A stretch of 13,545 nt of DNA from a bacterium (GTDB lineage: Bacteria; Pseudomonadota; Alphaproteobacteria; Caulobacterales; Hyphomonadaceae). Both the position numbers and the translations under genes were made by a program. Within the stretch, counting starts at the first letter, position 1; each line of letters opens with the position of its first letter. Shown one piece after another: positions 1 through 7,679 of this stretch. A model generated the notes under the pieces. It was not told the origin of the DNA. It ran no database searches and worked only from the letters and a program-made list of their open reading frames with translations. Location: NCBI GenBank assembly GCA_030824255.1, contig JAVBYB010000047.1:1-13545 (forward strand). The letters run 5' to 3'.

Positions 1-472
1 TCGTGTAGATGTCGGCGGTCTTTTCCGAGACGATCTCGACGCCGGAGAAGTGCGAGCCGAGGCCGGAGGCGGCGAGTTTCGATTCCTGGTGGAAGAGGTC
101 GCCCTTGGTGATGAGGACGAGGCGCGCGCGTTCCTTGAGCTGTTTCAGTGCGTCCTCGACGCCCGGCAGGGGCTCCATCGGGTGCGTCATCATCTCGCGG
201 CCAGCATCCAGAATATCCCTGAGCGCCTTCGTGGAGACGGCGCCGTCGCTGACTTCGAGGGCGGTCTGCAGCATGGAAAGCGTGAAGCCCTTGGCGCCAT
301 AGCCATAGGTCTTGATGTTGGCGCGTTCGATGGCTGCAAGGCGCGCCTCGAGCGCATCCTCATCGGCGAATTCACCAAGCAATTCGTTGAATCGCTTGTG
401 AGTCAGCCGGAAGACTGGCTCGTTGTGCCAGAGCGTATCGTCCGCATCGATGCCAATGATCTTGATGGTCAT
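1..472 (-). CDS. HAD-family hydrolase (phosphatase), C-terminus cut off by window edge
   Basis: This is the N-terminal 157 codons of a haloacid-dehalogenase superfamily hydrolase, probably a small-molecule phosphatase; the reading frame is open to the left edge. From the start at 472 the protein opens with a hydrophobic strand and motif I, IGIDADDTLW. Asp9 is the expected phosphorylated nucleophile, Asp11 the general acid, and Thr13 completes the DxDxT motif. A helical cap-like region follows. Motif II appears as LVLITKGD near residues 117-124, where the Thr contacts the phosphate. Motif III Lys and the acidic motif IV would lie outside the window. An in-frame ATG at 484 adds four residues; neither start has a good ribosome binding site, and 472 matches the usual MTIKIIGID-type N-terminus. 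The substrate cannot be read from the sequence. It is divergent from the receptor-phytase unit and may share the 157-bp control region between them. Confidence 0.88.
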   Translation of the reverse strand, partial: MTIKIIGIDADDTLWHNEPVFRLTHKRFNELLGEFADEDALEARLAAIERANIKTYGYGAKGFTLSMLQTALEVSDGAVSTKALRDILDAGREMMTHPMEPLPGVEDALKQLKERARLVLITKGDLFHQESKLAASGLGSHFSGVEIVSEKTADIYT

Positions 473-488
473 GGCGCGCGTCATACCG

Positions 489-527
489 CCGTCATGTGAC
501 TGTCGCAATCGCCCAGGCGCATGACGG
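489..527. repeat. 8-bp perfect inverted repeat upstream of the HAD gene
   Basis: CCGTCATG at 489-496 and its exact reverse complement CATGACGG at 520-527 are separated by 23 bases. The repeat sits 17 bases upstream of the HAD start at 472, on the side facing the divergent receptor gene. It could be an operator half-site pair or a long-loop leader hairpin of the HAD transcript. Chance is possible at this length. Confidence 0.4.
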
Positions 528-552
528 TGTGGCCCCAAAACACCGCATCTCA

Positions 553-592
553 GTGTCACGCAACCTAAACAATTCTGTCGGGTGATTGTCAC
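553..592 (+). promoter_or_regulatory. Pho-box-like phased TGTCAC repeats upstream of receptor-phytase genes
   Basis: Seven-base repeats fall on one 11-bp phase: GTGTCAC at 553-559, CTGTCGG at 575-581 and TTGTCAC at 586-592. The slot at 564 is not a match. The best pair, CTGTCGG-GTGA-TTGTCAC at 575-592, has the architecture of a PhoB box: two CTGTCAT-like 7-mers separated by 4 bases. A further GTCAC at 598-602 is one base out of phase. The pair lies 49 bases upstream of the chosen receptor start. The downstream genes belong to phytate use, which makes phosphate control plausible. No convincing -10 element was seen; TAGAGC at 603-608 is only a weak candidate. Binding is inferred. Confidence 0.5.
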
Positions 593-641
593 GGAGCGTC
601 ACTAGAGCCCGCGCCATCCGATGGATGGAAGGGTTTCCCAA

Positions 642-3047
642 ATGGCGATGAAGCTGAAGGCCTCGCACCTCGCGAGCGTTGCGGGCGCGGCGATAACCCT
701 GGCGGCGCTGCAACCCGCTTACGCGCAATCCGGTCCCGAGCCAGATCCGCAACGTCCGGCGGCCAACGAGATCACCCGCGCCGAGGACACCGTCGTCATC
801 AACGGCATCGGCTATCGCGACCGGACCAACGACACGGCGCCGGTGCTGTCCTACGGCACGGACTATATCCAGCCTTTCGAGCCGCTGACAGTTGGCGATG
901 CGCTGAAGCGCGTGCCGTCGGTCACCTTCCTGTCGGACGTGCTGGAATCGGATGGCGTGCGCCTGCGTGGCCTCGACCCGGCCTATACGCAGATCCTGAT
1001 CAATGGCGAGCGGGTTCCGGGCGCCGGCTCTGACTCGGGCGCGTTCGGCAATGGCGCTGATGGTTCGTTCTTCGTCGACCGCATTCCGGCCGAACTGATC
1101 GAACGCATCGAGATCGTGCGCTCGTCCTCGGCCAACCGGTCGGGCGATGCGGTTGCGGGCGCGGTCAACATCGTGATGCGCGACGCCTTCAGCCTCGATG
1201 GCGGCTATGTCCGCGCGGGCGCGGCGATGTTCGACGATGGCCGGGTGCGCGAAATCCTTGGTGGCGTGTGGGGCGGGGAAGTGGGCGGTGGACGCCTGCT
1301 GCTCGGCGCCAACGCGCAAGGCCGCCGCAACCCGAAGGAAAAGTTTTCGCTGCGCTATGACGAGCCGGGCGCGGACCTGGACAACTATGAAATCCAGACC
1401 GATACGCGCAATGGCACGGACTATTCGTTCAACGGCAGCTACCAGATCGATCTGGGCGGCGGCGAACTCGATCTCAGCGCGTTCTTCGTTCACACCGAGC
1501 GGACGCAGGACGAGAACAGCACCGAATACTCCAGCGACACCGTTGACTACGATCCGGACACGCTGGTTGTCCTCAACAACAACGATGTCGACATCACGCA
1601 GGACAGCTATTCGCTGAATGGCGGCTACAAGTTTGACTCCTTCGGCGGCGAGACCCGGGTCAAGCTGGGCTATTCGAGCTTCAAGGACGACACGTTCGAG
1701 TTCGAGGAAGAGGTTGTCTTCGACGAGGATGATGTGCCGTTCCCCGATGGCGACATCTTCGAAGCCGCGGCCACGACGCTCGACGTCGAAGACACCGAAT
1801 TCATGGCCAAGATCGAACACACGCGCGAGCTGTTCGACGGCGTCGACATCGATTTCGGCCTGCAGTTCGAACAGAAGAAGCGTGACACGCTGCTGACCGA
1901 ATCCGAAGCTATCGAGATCGATCCGCTGCCGGAAGGCACGTCGTGGCCGCCGTTCAACCAGACGCGCCCGTTCGTGAACTTCGAAGTCATCGATGGCGGC
2001 GACAACACCATCAAGCAGGACCGGATCGACCCCTATGTAATGCTGAGCGGAACTGCCGGCGCCATCTCGTGGGAAGCCGGCCTGCGCTGGGAAAACACGG
2101 AAGTGTCGATTGAGGAGCGGACGGGTCCGCAAACCGACAGCAATGACTACAGCGTCGTGCTGCCGTCAGCTCACATCAAGTGGGACCTTACGGACAGCGA
2201 CCGCGTCAATGTGTCGGCCGCGCAGACGATCCGCCGTCCGAGCTTCACCTTCATCAACCCGGTGCTGCTCGAAGAGGCGCTTGGCGACAACGACTTCCAG
2301 GGCGACACCACGCTTGACCCGGAAATGGCGACGGGTTTCGACATCGGTTACGAGCGGCAGATCGGCCGTACCGGCATTGCGGGCATCAACTTCTTCTTCC
2401 GCGATGTGAAGGACCTGCTTGAAGTCTACAACACGGGTAACCTGACAGACGCCTATCTCGACGACTTCGATGACTTCGTGGCTGACAATCCCGGCGCGAC
2501 GATCGACGATTTCATGGACGAGGAAGCGCCGCTGTATCTCTACTCCGCGCGCAACACGGGCGATGGCCAGGTGTGGGGCATCGAGCTTGACTACTCGGCT
2601 TCGCTCGACTTCATCGGCCTGCCGGACACCGGCCTGTTCGCCAACTATTCATGGCTCGACTCCAAGATCGACGACGAGTTCGGCGAGCGCCGCTTCAACT
2701 CGCAGTCGGACTACGTTTACAACGTCGGCTTCATCCATGACTTCGTGGACCTCGATGCCTCGTTCGGCGTCACTTACCGCAAGCAGGGCGATGCGCTCAG
2801 CCGCGTCGTCACCGAGGAAGTGACGACTGCCTATGGCGGCGTGCTGGAAGTGTTCGTGGAGAAGAGCTTCGGCGACAACTTCACCGTGCGCTTCACCGGC
2901 TCGAACCTGACCGACGGCGAGAAGGCCGAAGTGTTTGACAAGTTCGACAACGCGCTTGATCAGGTCGCGCGCAACTATGACGAGTACGAGATCGAGACCG
3001 AGAATGCCGGTCCGGTGTTCCAGCTTGTGGGCCGTTACTCGTTCTAG
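642..3047 (+). CDS. TonB-dependent outer-membrane receptor, phytase-linked
   Basis: An 801-residue TonB-dependent receptor, the outer-membrane channel type that uses TonB/ExbBD energy to import large or scarce substrates. Residues 1-28 are a Sec signal peptide ending AYA before QS. A TonB-box-like DTVVING is at 49-55. The plug spans about 65-180 and contains the family segments VRLRGLDPAYTQILINGERV and ERIEIVRSSSANRSGDAVAG. The remainder is a beta-barrel rich in alternating aromatic and polar residues, ending GRYSF with the terminal Phe typical of outer-membrane proteins. The start at 642 is preferred over the in-frame ATG at 621 because GGAAGGG at 627-633 gives a ribosome binding site 8 bases upstream. 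Two segments, about 347-387 and 604-628, are strikingly acidic. The substrate is inferred from the adjacent phytase to be phytate or a derived inositol phosphate. A siderophore or other ligand cannot be excluded. Confidence 0.95.
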   Translation: MAMKLKASHLASVAGAAITLAALQPAYAQSGPEPDPQRPAANEITRAEDTVVINGIGYRDRTNDTAPVLSYGTDYIQPFEPLTVGDALKRVPSVTFLSDVLESDGVRLRGLDPAYTQILINGERVPGAGSDSGAFGNGADGSFFVDRIPAELIERIEIVRSSSANRSGDAVAGAVNIVMRDAFSLDGGYVRAGAAMFDDGRVREILGGVWGGEVGGGRLLLGANAQGRRNPKEKFSLRYDEPGADLDNYEIQTDTRNGTDYSFNGSYQIDLGGGELDLSAFFVHTERTQDENSTEYSSDTVDYDPDTLVVLNNNDVDITQDSYSLNGGYKFDSFGGETRVKLGYSSFKDDTFEFEEEVVFDEDDVPFPDGDIFEAAATTLDVEDTEFMAKIEHTRELFDGVDIDFGLQFEQKKRDTLLTESEAIEIDPLPEGTSWPPFNQTRPFVNFEVIDGGDNTIKQDRIDPYVMLSGTAGAISWEAGLRWENTEVSIEERTGPQTDSNDYSVVLPSAHIKWDLTDSDRVNVSAAQTIRRPSFTFINPVLLEEALGDNDFQGDTTLDPEMATGFDIGYERQIGRTGIAGINFFFRDVKDLLEVYNTGNLTDAYLDDFDDFVADNPGATIDDFMDEEAPLYLYSARNTGDGQVWGIELDYSASLDFIGLPDTGLFANYSWLDSKIDDEFGERRFNSQSDYVYNVGFIHDFVDLDASFGVTYRKQGDALSRVVTEEVTTAYGGVLEVFVEKSFGDNFTVRFTGSNLTDGEKAEVFDKFDNALDQVARNYDEYEIETENAGPVFQLVGRYSF

Positions 3048-3070
3048 GACGGGGACGCCCGTTCCAATGG

Positions 3071-3105
3071 CTCCGCCCCTGCTGACCCCGGGGGCGGAGT
3101 TGTTG
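3071..3105 (+). terminator. Hairpin between receptor and phytase genes, possible partial terminator
   Basis: CTCCGCCCC at 3071-3079 pairs perfectly with GGGGCGGAG at 3091-3099 around an 11-base loop, then TTGTTGT follows. The GC-rich 9-bp stem with a short T-rich tail, 24 bases after the receptor stop codon, fits an intrinsic terminator. The tail is interrupted, so partial termination or a 3'-end stabilising stem is also possible. It would let the outer-membrane receptor and the phytase be made at different levels. Confidence 0.55.
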
Positions 3106-3140
3106 TATGGCAACTGAAATCGATTCTGAGGACCGCTGAC

Positions 3141-4157
3141 ATGAAGATGCTCCCCCTGCTTGCCCTGGTGATGCTGGCTGGCGCGTGCGCGACGGACAAT
3201 GTTGTGGCCTCGCAGGTTCCGGCCTTCCGCGAGACGGTGGGCATGGGATCGACGGGGGATGCGGCGGATGATCCGGCGGTGTGGGTGCACCCGACCGATC
3301 CGGCGCGCAGCCTGATCCTCGGCACCAACAAGGATGTCGGCGTCTATGTGTATGGGCTGGACGGCTCGGAGAAGCAGCGGCTGCCGGTGGGCCTTGCGAA
3401 CAACATTGACCTGCGCGGGAATCTGGCGGTGGCCAGCAATGACGGCGTCAATGCGCTGAGCTGGTTCCGCATCGATCCGGTGACGGCTGTGGTGACGCAT
3501 GCGGGCGACACGAAGCTTGCCAGCGTTGAGCCCTACGGCGTTTGCATCGGCAAGATGCAGAACGTGCTGCACGCGGTGGTCACCTACAAGACAGGGTTGG
3601 TGGAGTTCTGGCAGGTTGCGGACACGGGCGCGGGTCCGGTGCAGCTTTCCAACCTGCGGACGATCCAGCTTGGGTCGCAGCTTGAGGGTTGCGTGGTGGA
3701 CGACGAAGCCGGGCGACTGTTCATCGGCGAAGAGAATGTCGGGCTGTGGGTCGTCAATGTGCTGAGTGAAGACATGACGCCCGTGAGCATCGATAAGGTC
3801 GGCAGCGGGACGGGTCTGGTTGCCGATGTCGAGGGCGTGTCGCTTTATCTCGGCAAGAATGGCGCGGGCTATCTGGTCGCTTCCGCGCAGACGAAGGATC
3901 GCTATGTGATCTATGACCGCCAGCCGCCGCATGCCTATCGTGGCGTGATTTCGGTGGGGCCGAGCGCGGATGGCAAGGTGGATGGCGTGAGCCACACGGA
4001 CGGGCTGGACGTTTCCTCGGCGCCGCTGCCGGAATTTCCGGCTGGCATTCTTGTAGTACAGGACGACGCCAACCCGGTGTCGGAGATCGACCAGAACTTC
4101 AAGATCGTCGACTGGCGCGAAGTGGAGAAGGTGCTGGCGGCGCCGAAGGCCGAGTAA
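3141..4157 (+). CDS. Beta-propeller phytase (3-phytase), probable lipoprotein
   Basis: A 338-residue calcium-dependent beta-propeller phytase, which hydrolyses myo-inositol hexakisphosphate (phytate) to lower inositol phosphates and inorganic phosphate. Segments matching the Bacillus-type enzyme run in order through the chain: DAADDPAVW at 40-48, NNIDLR at 87-92, LEGC at 181-184, GEEN at 196-199, DVEG at 229-232, HTDGLDV at 285-291 and DQNFKIVDW at 317-325. Their acidic residues correspond to the calcium- and phosphate-binding surface of the family. The N-terminus has a hydrophobic signal ending MLAGAC at 11-16, which resembles a lipobox with Cys16 as the lipidated residue, although Ala at -3 is less usual; secretion by signal peptidase I is the alternative. 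Length is normal for the family. TGAGGA at 3127-3132 is the ribosome binding site. The gene is 93 bases behind the TonB-dependent receptor on the same strand, a recurring association that suggests a shared phytate-use role. Confidence 0.95.
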   Translation: MKMLPLLALVMLAGACATDNVVASQVPAFRETVGMGSTGDAADDPAVWVHPTDPARSLILGTNKDVGVYVYGLDGSEKQRLPVGLANNIDLRGNLAVASNDGVNALSWFRIDPVTAVVTHAGDTKLASVEPYGVCIGKMQNVLHAVVTYKTGLVEFWQVADTGAGPVQLSNLRTIQLGSQLEGCVVDDEAGRLFIGEENVGLWVVNVLSEDMTPVSIDKVGSGTGLVADVEGVSLYLGKNGAGYLVASAQTKDRYVIYDRQPPHAYRGVISVGPSADGKVDGVSHTDGLDVSSAPLPEFPAGILVVQDDANPVSEIDQNFKIVDWREVEKVLAAPKAE

Positions 4158-4166
4158 GCTCGCCTT
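4146..4166 (+). terminator. Stem-loop spanning the phytase stop codon, weak terminator candidate
   Basis: AAGGCCGAG at 4146-4154 pairs with CTCGCCTT at 4159-4166, with one bulged C and a TAAG tetraloop that contains the phytase stop codon. There is no T-run after it, so efficient intrinsic termination is unlikely. It may trim or attenuate transcription entering the AbgT gene. Confidence 0.3.
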
Positions 4167-4187
4167 GTAGAACGCGTCTGGAGCAGG

Positions 4188-5777
4188 ATGGACACCGGCG
4201 CTTGCACATGGTCAGCATTGGCCATGAGTGGGGCGGTCGAACCGGCGGGTAAACGCAGCAGGTTCCTCGACTGGGTGGAGCGGACGGGCAATGCCTTGCC
4301 CGATCCCATCTTTATCTTCGTGGCGATCATCATCCTGCTGGTGATCGTGTCTGTGATTGGCGCATCAGCTGGCTGGTCGGCGGTGAATCCGGTGACGGGC
4401 GAGACTCTGGCGGCGCAGAGCCTGCTGTCCGAAGCCAATATCCAGAAGCTGTTCGTCGAGATGCCGCGCACCTATACGGGGTTCGCGCCGCTTGGTTTTG
4501 CGCTGACCATCATGCTGGGGGCGGCGGTGGCGGAGAAATCCGGCTTGCTGACTGCGCTGATGCGGGCGAGCCTCGGCAACGCGCCGAAGAGCATTCTCGT
4601 GCCGATGGTGTTCGTGCTGGGCATGCTGGCCACGCACGCGAACGATGCGGCTTACATGGTGTATGTGCCGCTGGCGGGCATCGTGTTCGCGGCGGCGGGG
4701 CGTCATCCGGTGCTGGGGCTGATTGCGGGTTTCGCCGGCGCGGCGGTTGGCCTCGCGGGTAATCTTTTTCCCGGGCAGTACGATGTGCTGCTGCTGGGCA
4801 TCACGGAGACGGGCGCCCGCCTGCTCGACCCGGACTGGACAATGAACCCGCTGGGCAACTGGTATTTCAGCATCGGCATCGCCGTGGTGTTCACGGCAGT
4901 CGGCTGGTGGATTCTCGAGCGCGTGATCGCGCCGCGGCTGGGCAAGTGGGACGGGGAGAGCGGCGTTGCCGATCTGGTGGGCGTGGTGCTGTCAGCTGTC
5001 GAGAAGAAGGGGCTGGTCTGGGCGGGTGTCGCGGCGCTGTGTGTGGCGGCGCTCGCGGCCGCGCTGGTGATGTGGCCGGGGTTCACGCCGCTGTACAACG
5101 AGAACCCGACGGAAGGGCAACCGATAACGCCCTTCTTCCGCTCGATCGCCGCGCTTCTCTTCCTGCTCTTCATCACATGCGGCTGGGTCTATGGCGCGGT
5201 GACCGGCAGCATCAAGACGCACCGTAACGTGGTGGCGATGATGGTGACGGGGCTGGAGATCATCCTTCCGTATCTTGTGCTGATCTTCTTTGCGGCGCAC
5301 TTCGTGGCGATGTTCGGCTGGTCGAATCTCGGGCCGATCACGGCGATCGCGGGCGCGGACCAGTTGCGGGCGATGGCGGCGCCGCCGGCCGTGCTGCTGC
5401 CGGTCCTCGCGACGATGTCGGCCTGGCTGGATTTCCTGATTGCGTCGGGCTCGGCGAAATGGGCGGCGATGTCGCCGGTGGCGACGCCAATGCTGATGCT
5501 GCTGGAAGTGTCGCCCGAGATGACGACGGCGGCTTATCGCGTTGGCGACACGGTGACGAACCTGATCTCGCCGCTGAATCCGTATGTCGTGCTGACCATG
5601 GTGTTCGCGCAGCGCTATGTGCCTAGCTTCAGGCTGGGAACAATGATCGCAATGACGCTACCGCTGGCGGCGGCGTTCTATGTCGCGGGCATGTTGCTGA
5701 CGGCGGTGTGGGTGGCGCTGGGCATTCCGGTGGGTCCTGCGGCGCCGGTCGCCTATCACGTGCCAGGATTGAACTGA
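4188..5777 (+). CDS. AbgT-family transporter
   Basis: A 529-residue polytopic inner-membrane protein of the AbgT family. Members import p-aminobenzoyl-glutamate (E. coli AbgT) or export antimetabolites such as sulfonamides (MtrF, YdaH). Family marks include the early amphipathic start RFLDWVERTGNALPDP with the first membrane helix at about 41-60. The helical-hairpin motif AGNLFPGQYDVLLLGIT is at 190-206, and the conserved late motifs GSAKWAAMSP at 421-430 and RVGDTVTNLISPLNPY at 451-466. The length matches the usual 490-530. The ATG at 4188 has GGAG at 4180-4183, only 4 bases away; the in-frame ATG at 4224 has no clear site but would also give a family-like N-terminus. It follows the phytase by 30 bases, so cotranscription is possible. 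The direction of transport and the substrate are unknown. An M20 amidohydrolase, the usual partner class, is encoded nearby on the opposite strand. Confidence 0.93.
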   Translation: MDTGACTWSALAMSGAVEPAGKRSRFLDWVERTGNALPDPIFIFVAIIILLVIVSVIGASAGWSAVNPVTGETLAAQSLLSEANIQKLFVEMPRTYTGFAPLGFALTIMLGAAVAEKSGLLTALMRASLGNAPKSILVPMVFVLGMLATHANDAAYMVYVPLAGIVFAAAGRHPVLGLIAGFAGAAVGLAGNLFPGQYDVLLLGITETGARLLDPDWTMNPLGNWYFSIGIAVVFTAVGWWILERVIAPRLGKWDGESGVADLVGVVLSAVEKKGLVWAGVAALCVAALAAALVMWPGFTPLYNENPTEGQPITPFFRSIAALLFLLFITCGWVYGAVTGSIKTHRNVVAMMVTGLEIILPYLVLIFFAAHFVAMFGWSNLGPITAIAGADQLRAMAAPPAVLLPVLATMSAWLDFLIASGSAKWAAMSPVATPMLMLLEVSPEMTTAAYRVGDTVTNLISPLNPYVVLTMVFAQRYVPSFRLGTMIAMTLPLAAAFYVAGMLLTAVWVALGIPVGPAAPVAYHVPGLN

Positions 5778-5801
5778 CCTTCAGGCAACCTGAGATTCCT
5801 G
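5764..5801. terminator. Nested short inverted repeats at the convergent gene ends
   Basis: The AbgT and kinase genes converge with only three bases between their stop codons. TCAGG at 5781-5785 and CCTGA at 5789-5793 form a small hairpin, flanked by a second pair, CAGGA at 5764-5768 and TCCTG at 5797-5801. No T-run is present. It may serve as a bidirectional terminator, but support is weak and part of it is coding sequence. Confidence 0.22.
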
Positions 5802-7664
5802 TGCCGGCGTAAGGTGCAGCACTGCGCGCATGCGCGTGACCAAAGCATTTTGGTCGACCGGCTTTGACAGGTAGTCGGTCATGCCAAGGCTGATGAGGTG
5901 TTCGCGGTCGCCGGTCATCGCGTCGGCGGTAAGGGCGATGACGGGAAGGGCGCTCCACGCAGCATCGCTGGCGCGGATGTGCCTGATGGTTTCCTTGCCG
6001 TCCATGACAGGCATGTGGACGTCCAGCAGGACGAGATCGAAGTCGGCGGCGGCAAGCTTTTCGAGGGCTTCCTGACCGTTGACCGCTTCCGTGATCTGGC
6101 AGCCGTGCGGGGCGAGGAAAAGTTTCACCACCTGGCGATTGACGGCGTTGTCATCAGTCAGCAGCACGCGGCAACCGCGCAGGCCCTGAAGGGTGGGGCG
6201 GGCGACAGCTTCGGATGCGCGTACAATGGCGGGCTGCGGCGCTTCGAGAACGCCTGCTCGGAAGGTGAGGATGAAGCGTGAGCCAGCGCCGGCAGCGCTT
6301 TCGACCGACATGCCGCCGCCCATGAGCTGGGCGAGGCGCAGCGAGATGGCGAGGCCAAGGCCTGTGCCGCCATAACGACGCGCGATGGAGGTGTCAGCCT
6401 GCGTGAAGGGCTTGAACAGTCGCGATTGCACGTCCGGAGCCATGCCGATGCCGGTGTCTTTAACCGAGATGAAGACCACGGCATCGGTCTCTGCGTGGCG
6501 GCGCCAGGAAATGTGGACGTCGATGCGGCCAGAGGGCGTGAACTTCAGCGCGTTGGAGACGAGGTTGCTGATACACTGGCGCACACGCTCGGCATCGCAG
6601 AGGAGATTGCGTGGGAGATCGTCGTCGTGTGTGAGGCCGATGACGATGTCTTTCTCGCGTGCGTGCGTCTGGAACAGGCTGACAACGCGGTCGGCCGTGT
6701 AGACGATATCGTTCGGCGAAGGCGTTATGTCGAACTTTCCGGCCTCGATCTTCGAGAAATCCAGTACGTCGTTGAGAACCGAGAGGAGCGAGCTTCCGGA
6801 ATCGAGAACGATGGCAACCTTCTCGCGCTCGGCGGAGGGGAGGTCTGCGGCCTGCAGCGACTGGGCCATGCCGAGAATGCCGTTCATCGGCGTTCGGATC
6901 TCGTGGCTCATCGAGGCAAGGAAATTGGACTTCGCCTGGTTGGCGGCTTCGGCGGCGGCGCGATTTTGCTCGATATCGAGATGCTGCTGGCGCATCACCT
7001 TGCCAAGGTTGTGAGCGTAAAGCGCGACCGCGAGGACCATGAAGATGATCAGGGCGCCGATCAGGAGTTCGATGCCTTGCAGGTCACGCGCGGTGGCGAT
7101 CTGATGGGCGAGATGTTCAGCCTGGATGTTTTGCACAACGCCGACGGTCGCGGATATGCTGCGGGTGAGGCGGCCATAGGCGCGGTCCATCGAGGCCATG
7201 CGCTCGCCTGCGGCGCCGGGGTTTCCGTTGGCAAAGGCCGTGAAGATCATCTCGGCTTCGATGAGCATGTCCTGCATCGCCGTCTCGGTGACGGACAGCG
7301 CCTCGCCGATGCGGCGGGCCTCGGTTTCCCGAATGCGTGTGTCGAGGTCGCGGCGGATGTTTCCGAGCTGGACTTCGAAAAGGCCGAGCGCCTCATCACG
7401 GCGCGTGCGTTCGACGGGGACATCCTTGCTGTCAAAAACGTCGTTGCCGGGCGCATTGGTCGCCTGGGCAAGATCGCCGAGATGGCTGATGTCGCTGACG
7501 CGGCGCGCCCACTCGGTGTTGACCTCCGCCGAGCGCGCGTACATCGCCATCAGATTGTGCGAGAGCGTGAGGCTGACGAGGACCGTCACCAGGTCGAACG
7601 CGGCGAGCGCCAGATAAACGAGATGCCAGCGGGGCGTGCCCTTGCGGATGCGCGGTGTCTTCAT
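5781..7664 (-). CDS. Membrane-bound hybrid sensor histidine kinase with C-terminal receiver
   Basis: A 627-residue hybrid histidine kinase that senses an unknown signal, autophosphorylates, and passes phosphate to its own receiver. Order: transmembrane helix at about 13-34, a helical periplasmic region of roughly 160 residues without recognisable cache or PAS motifs, and a second helix at about 198-218. A linker leads to HisKA with the H box SMSHEIRTPMNG (His254). The ATPase domain has an N box NLVSNALKF (367-375), G1 DTGIGM (403-408) and G2 GGTGLGLAI (432-440). The receiver has the acidic pair Asp504/Asp505, phospho-acceptor Asp548 in LLDVHMP, Thr579 and Lys601. There is no HPt domain and no response regulator gene next to it, so the downstream partner is encoded elsewhere. 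The start at 7664 is chosen because it sits just before the first membrane helix, with GGGATGG upstream; an extension to 7796 adds 44 residues without kinase-like features. Confidence 0.93.
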   Translation of the reverse strand: MKTPRIRKGTPRWHLVYLALAAFDLVTVLVSLTLSHNLMAMYARSAEVNTEWARRVSDISHLGDLAQATNAPGNDVFDSKDVPVERTRRDEALGLFEVQLGNIRRDLDTRIRETEARRIGEALSVTETAMQDMLIEAEMIFTAFANGNPGAAGERMASMDRAYGRLTRSISATVGVVQNIQAEHLAHQIATARDLQGIELLIGALIIFMVLAVALYAHNLGKVMRQQHLDIEQNRAAAEAANQAKSNFLASMSHEIRTPMNGILGMAQSLQAADLPSAEREKVAIVLDSGSSLLSVLNDVLDFSKIEAGKFDITPSPNDIVYTADRVVSLFQTHAREKDIVIGLTHDDDLPRNLLCDAERVRQCISNLVSNALKFTPSGRIDVHISWRRHAETDAVVFISVKDTGIGMAPDVQSRLFKPFTQADTSIARRYGGTGLGLAISLRLAQLMGGGMSVESAAGAGSRFILTFRAGVLEAPQPAIVRASEAVARPTLQGLRGCRVLLTDDNAVNRQVVKLFLAPHGCQITEAVNGQEALEKLAAADFDLVLLDVHMPVMDGKETIRHIRASDAAWSALPVIALTADAMTGDREHLISLGMTDYLSKPVDQNALVTRMRAVLHLTPAQESQVA

Positions 7665-7679
7665 CTCACCATCCCACAA

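Noticed and set aside
492..2132. Long open frame (546 codons) on the minus strand opposite the TonB-dependent receptor
   Set aside because: It is antisense to a clearly recognised gene; its composition (rich in Arg, Val, Ala, Asp) is that of a mirror frame in GC-rich DNA, with no domain motifs.
3100..3140. A second Pho box directly before the phytase gene
   Set aside because: No 11-bp-phased TGTCAT-like pair was found there; only a stray CTGACAT at the start codon.
2649..3995. Minus-strand frame (448 codons) across the receptor end and the phytase
   Set aside because: It spans two recognised plus-strand genes and the gap between them, is rich in His and Arg, and shows no known motif.
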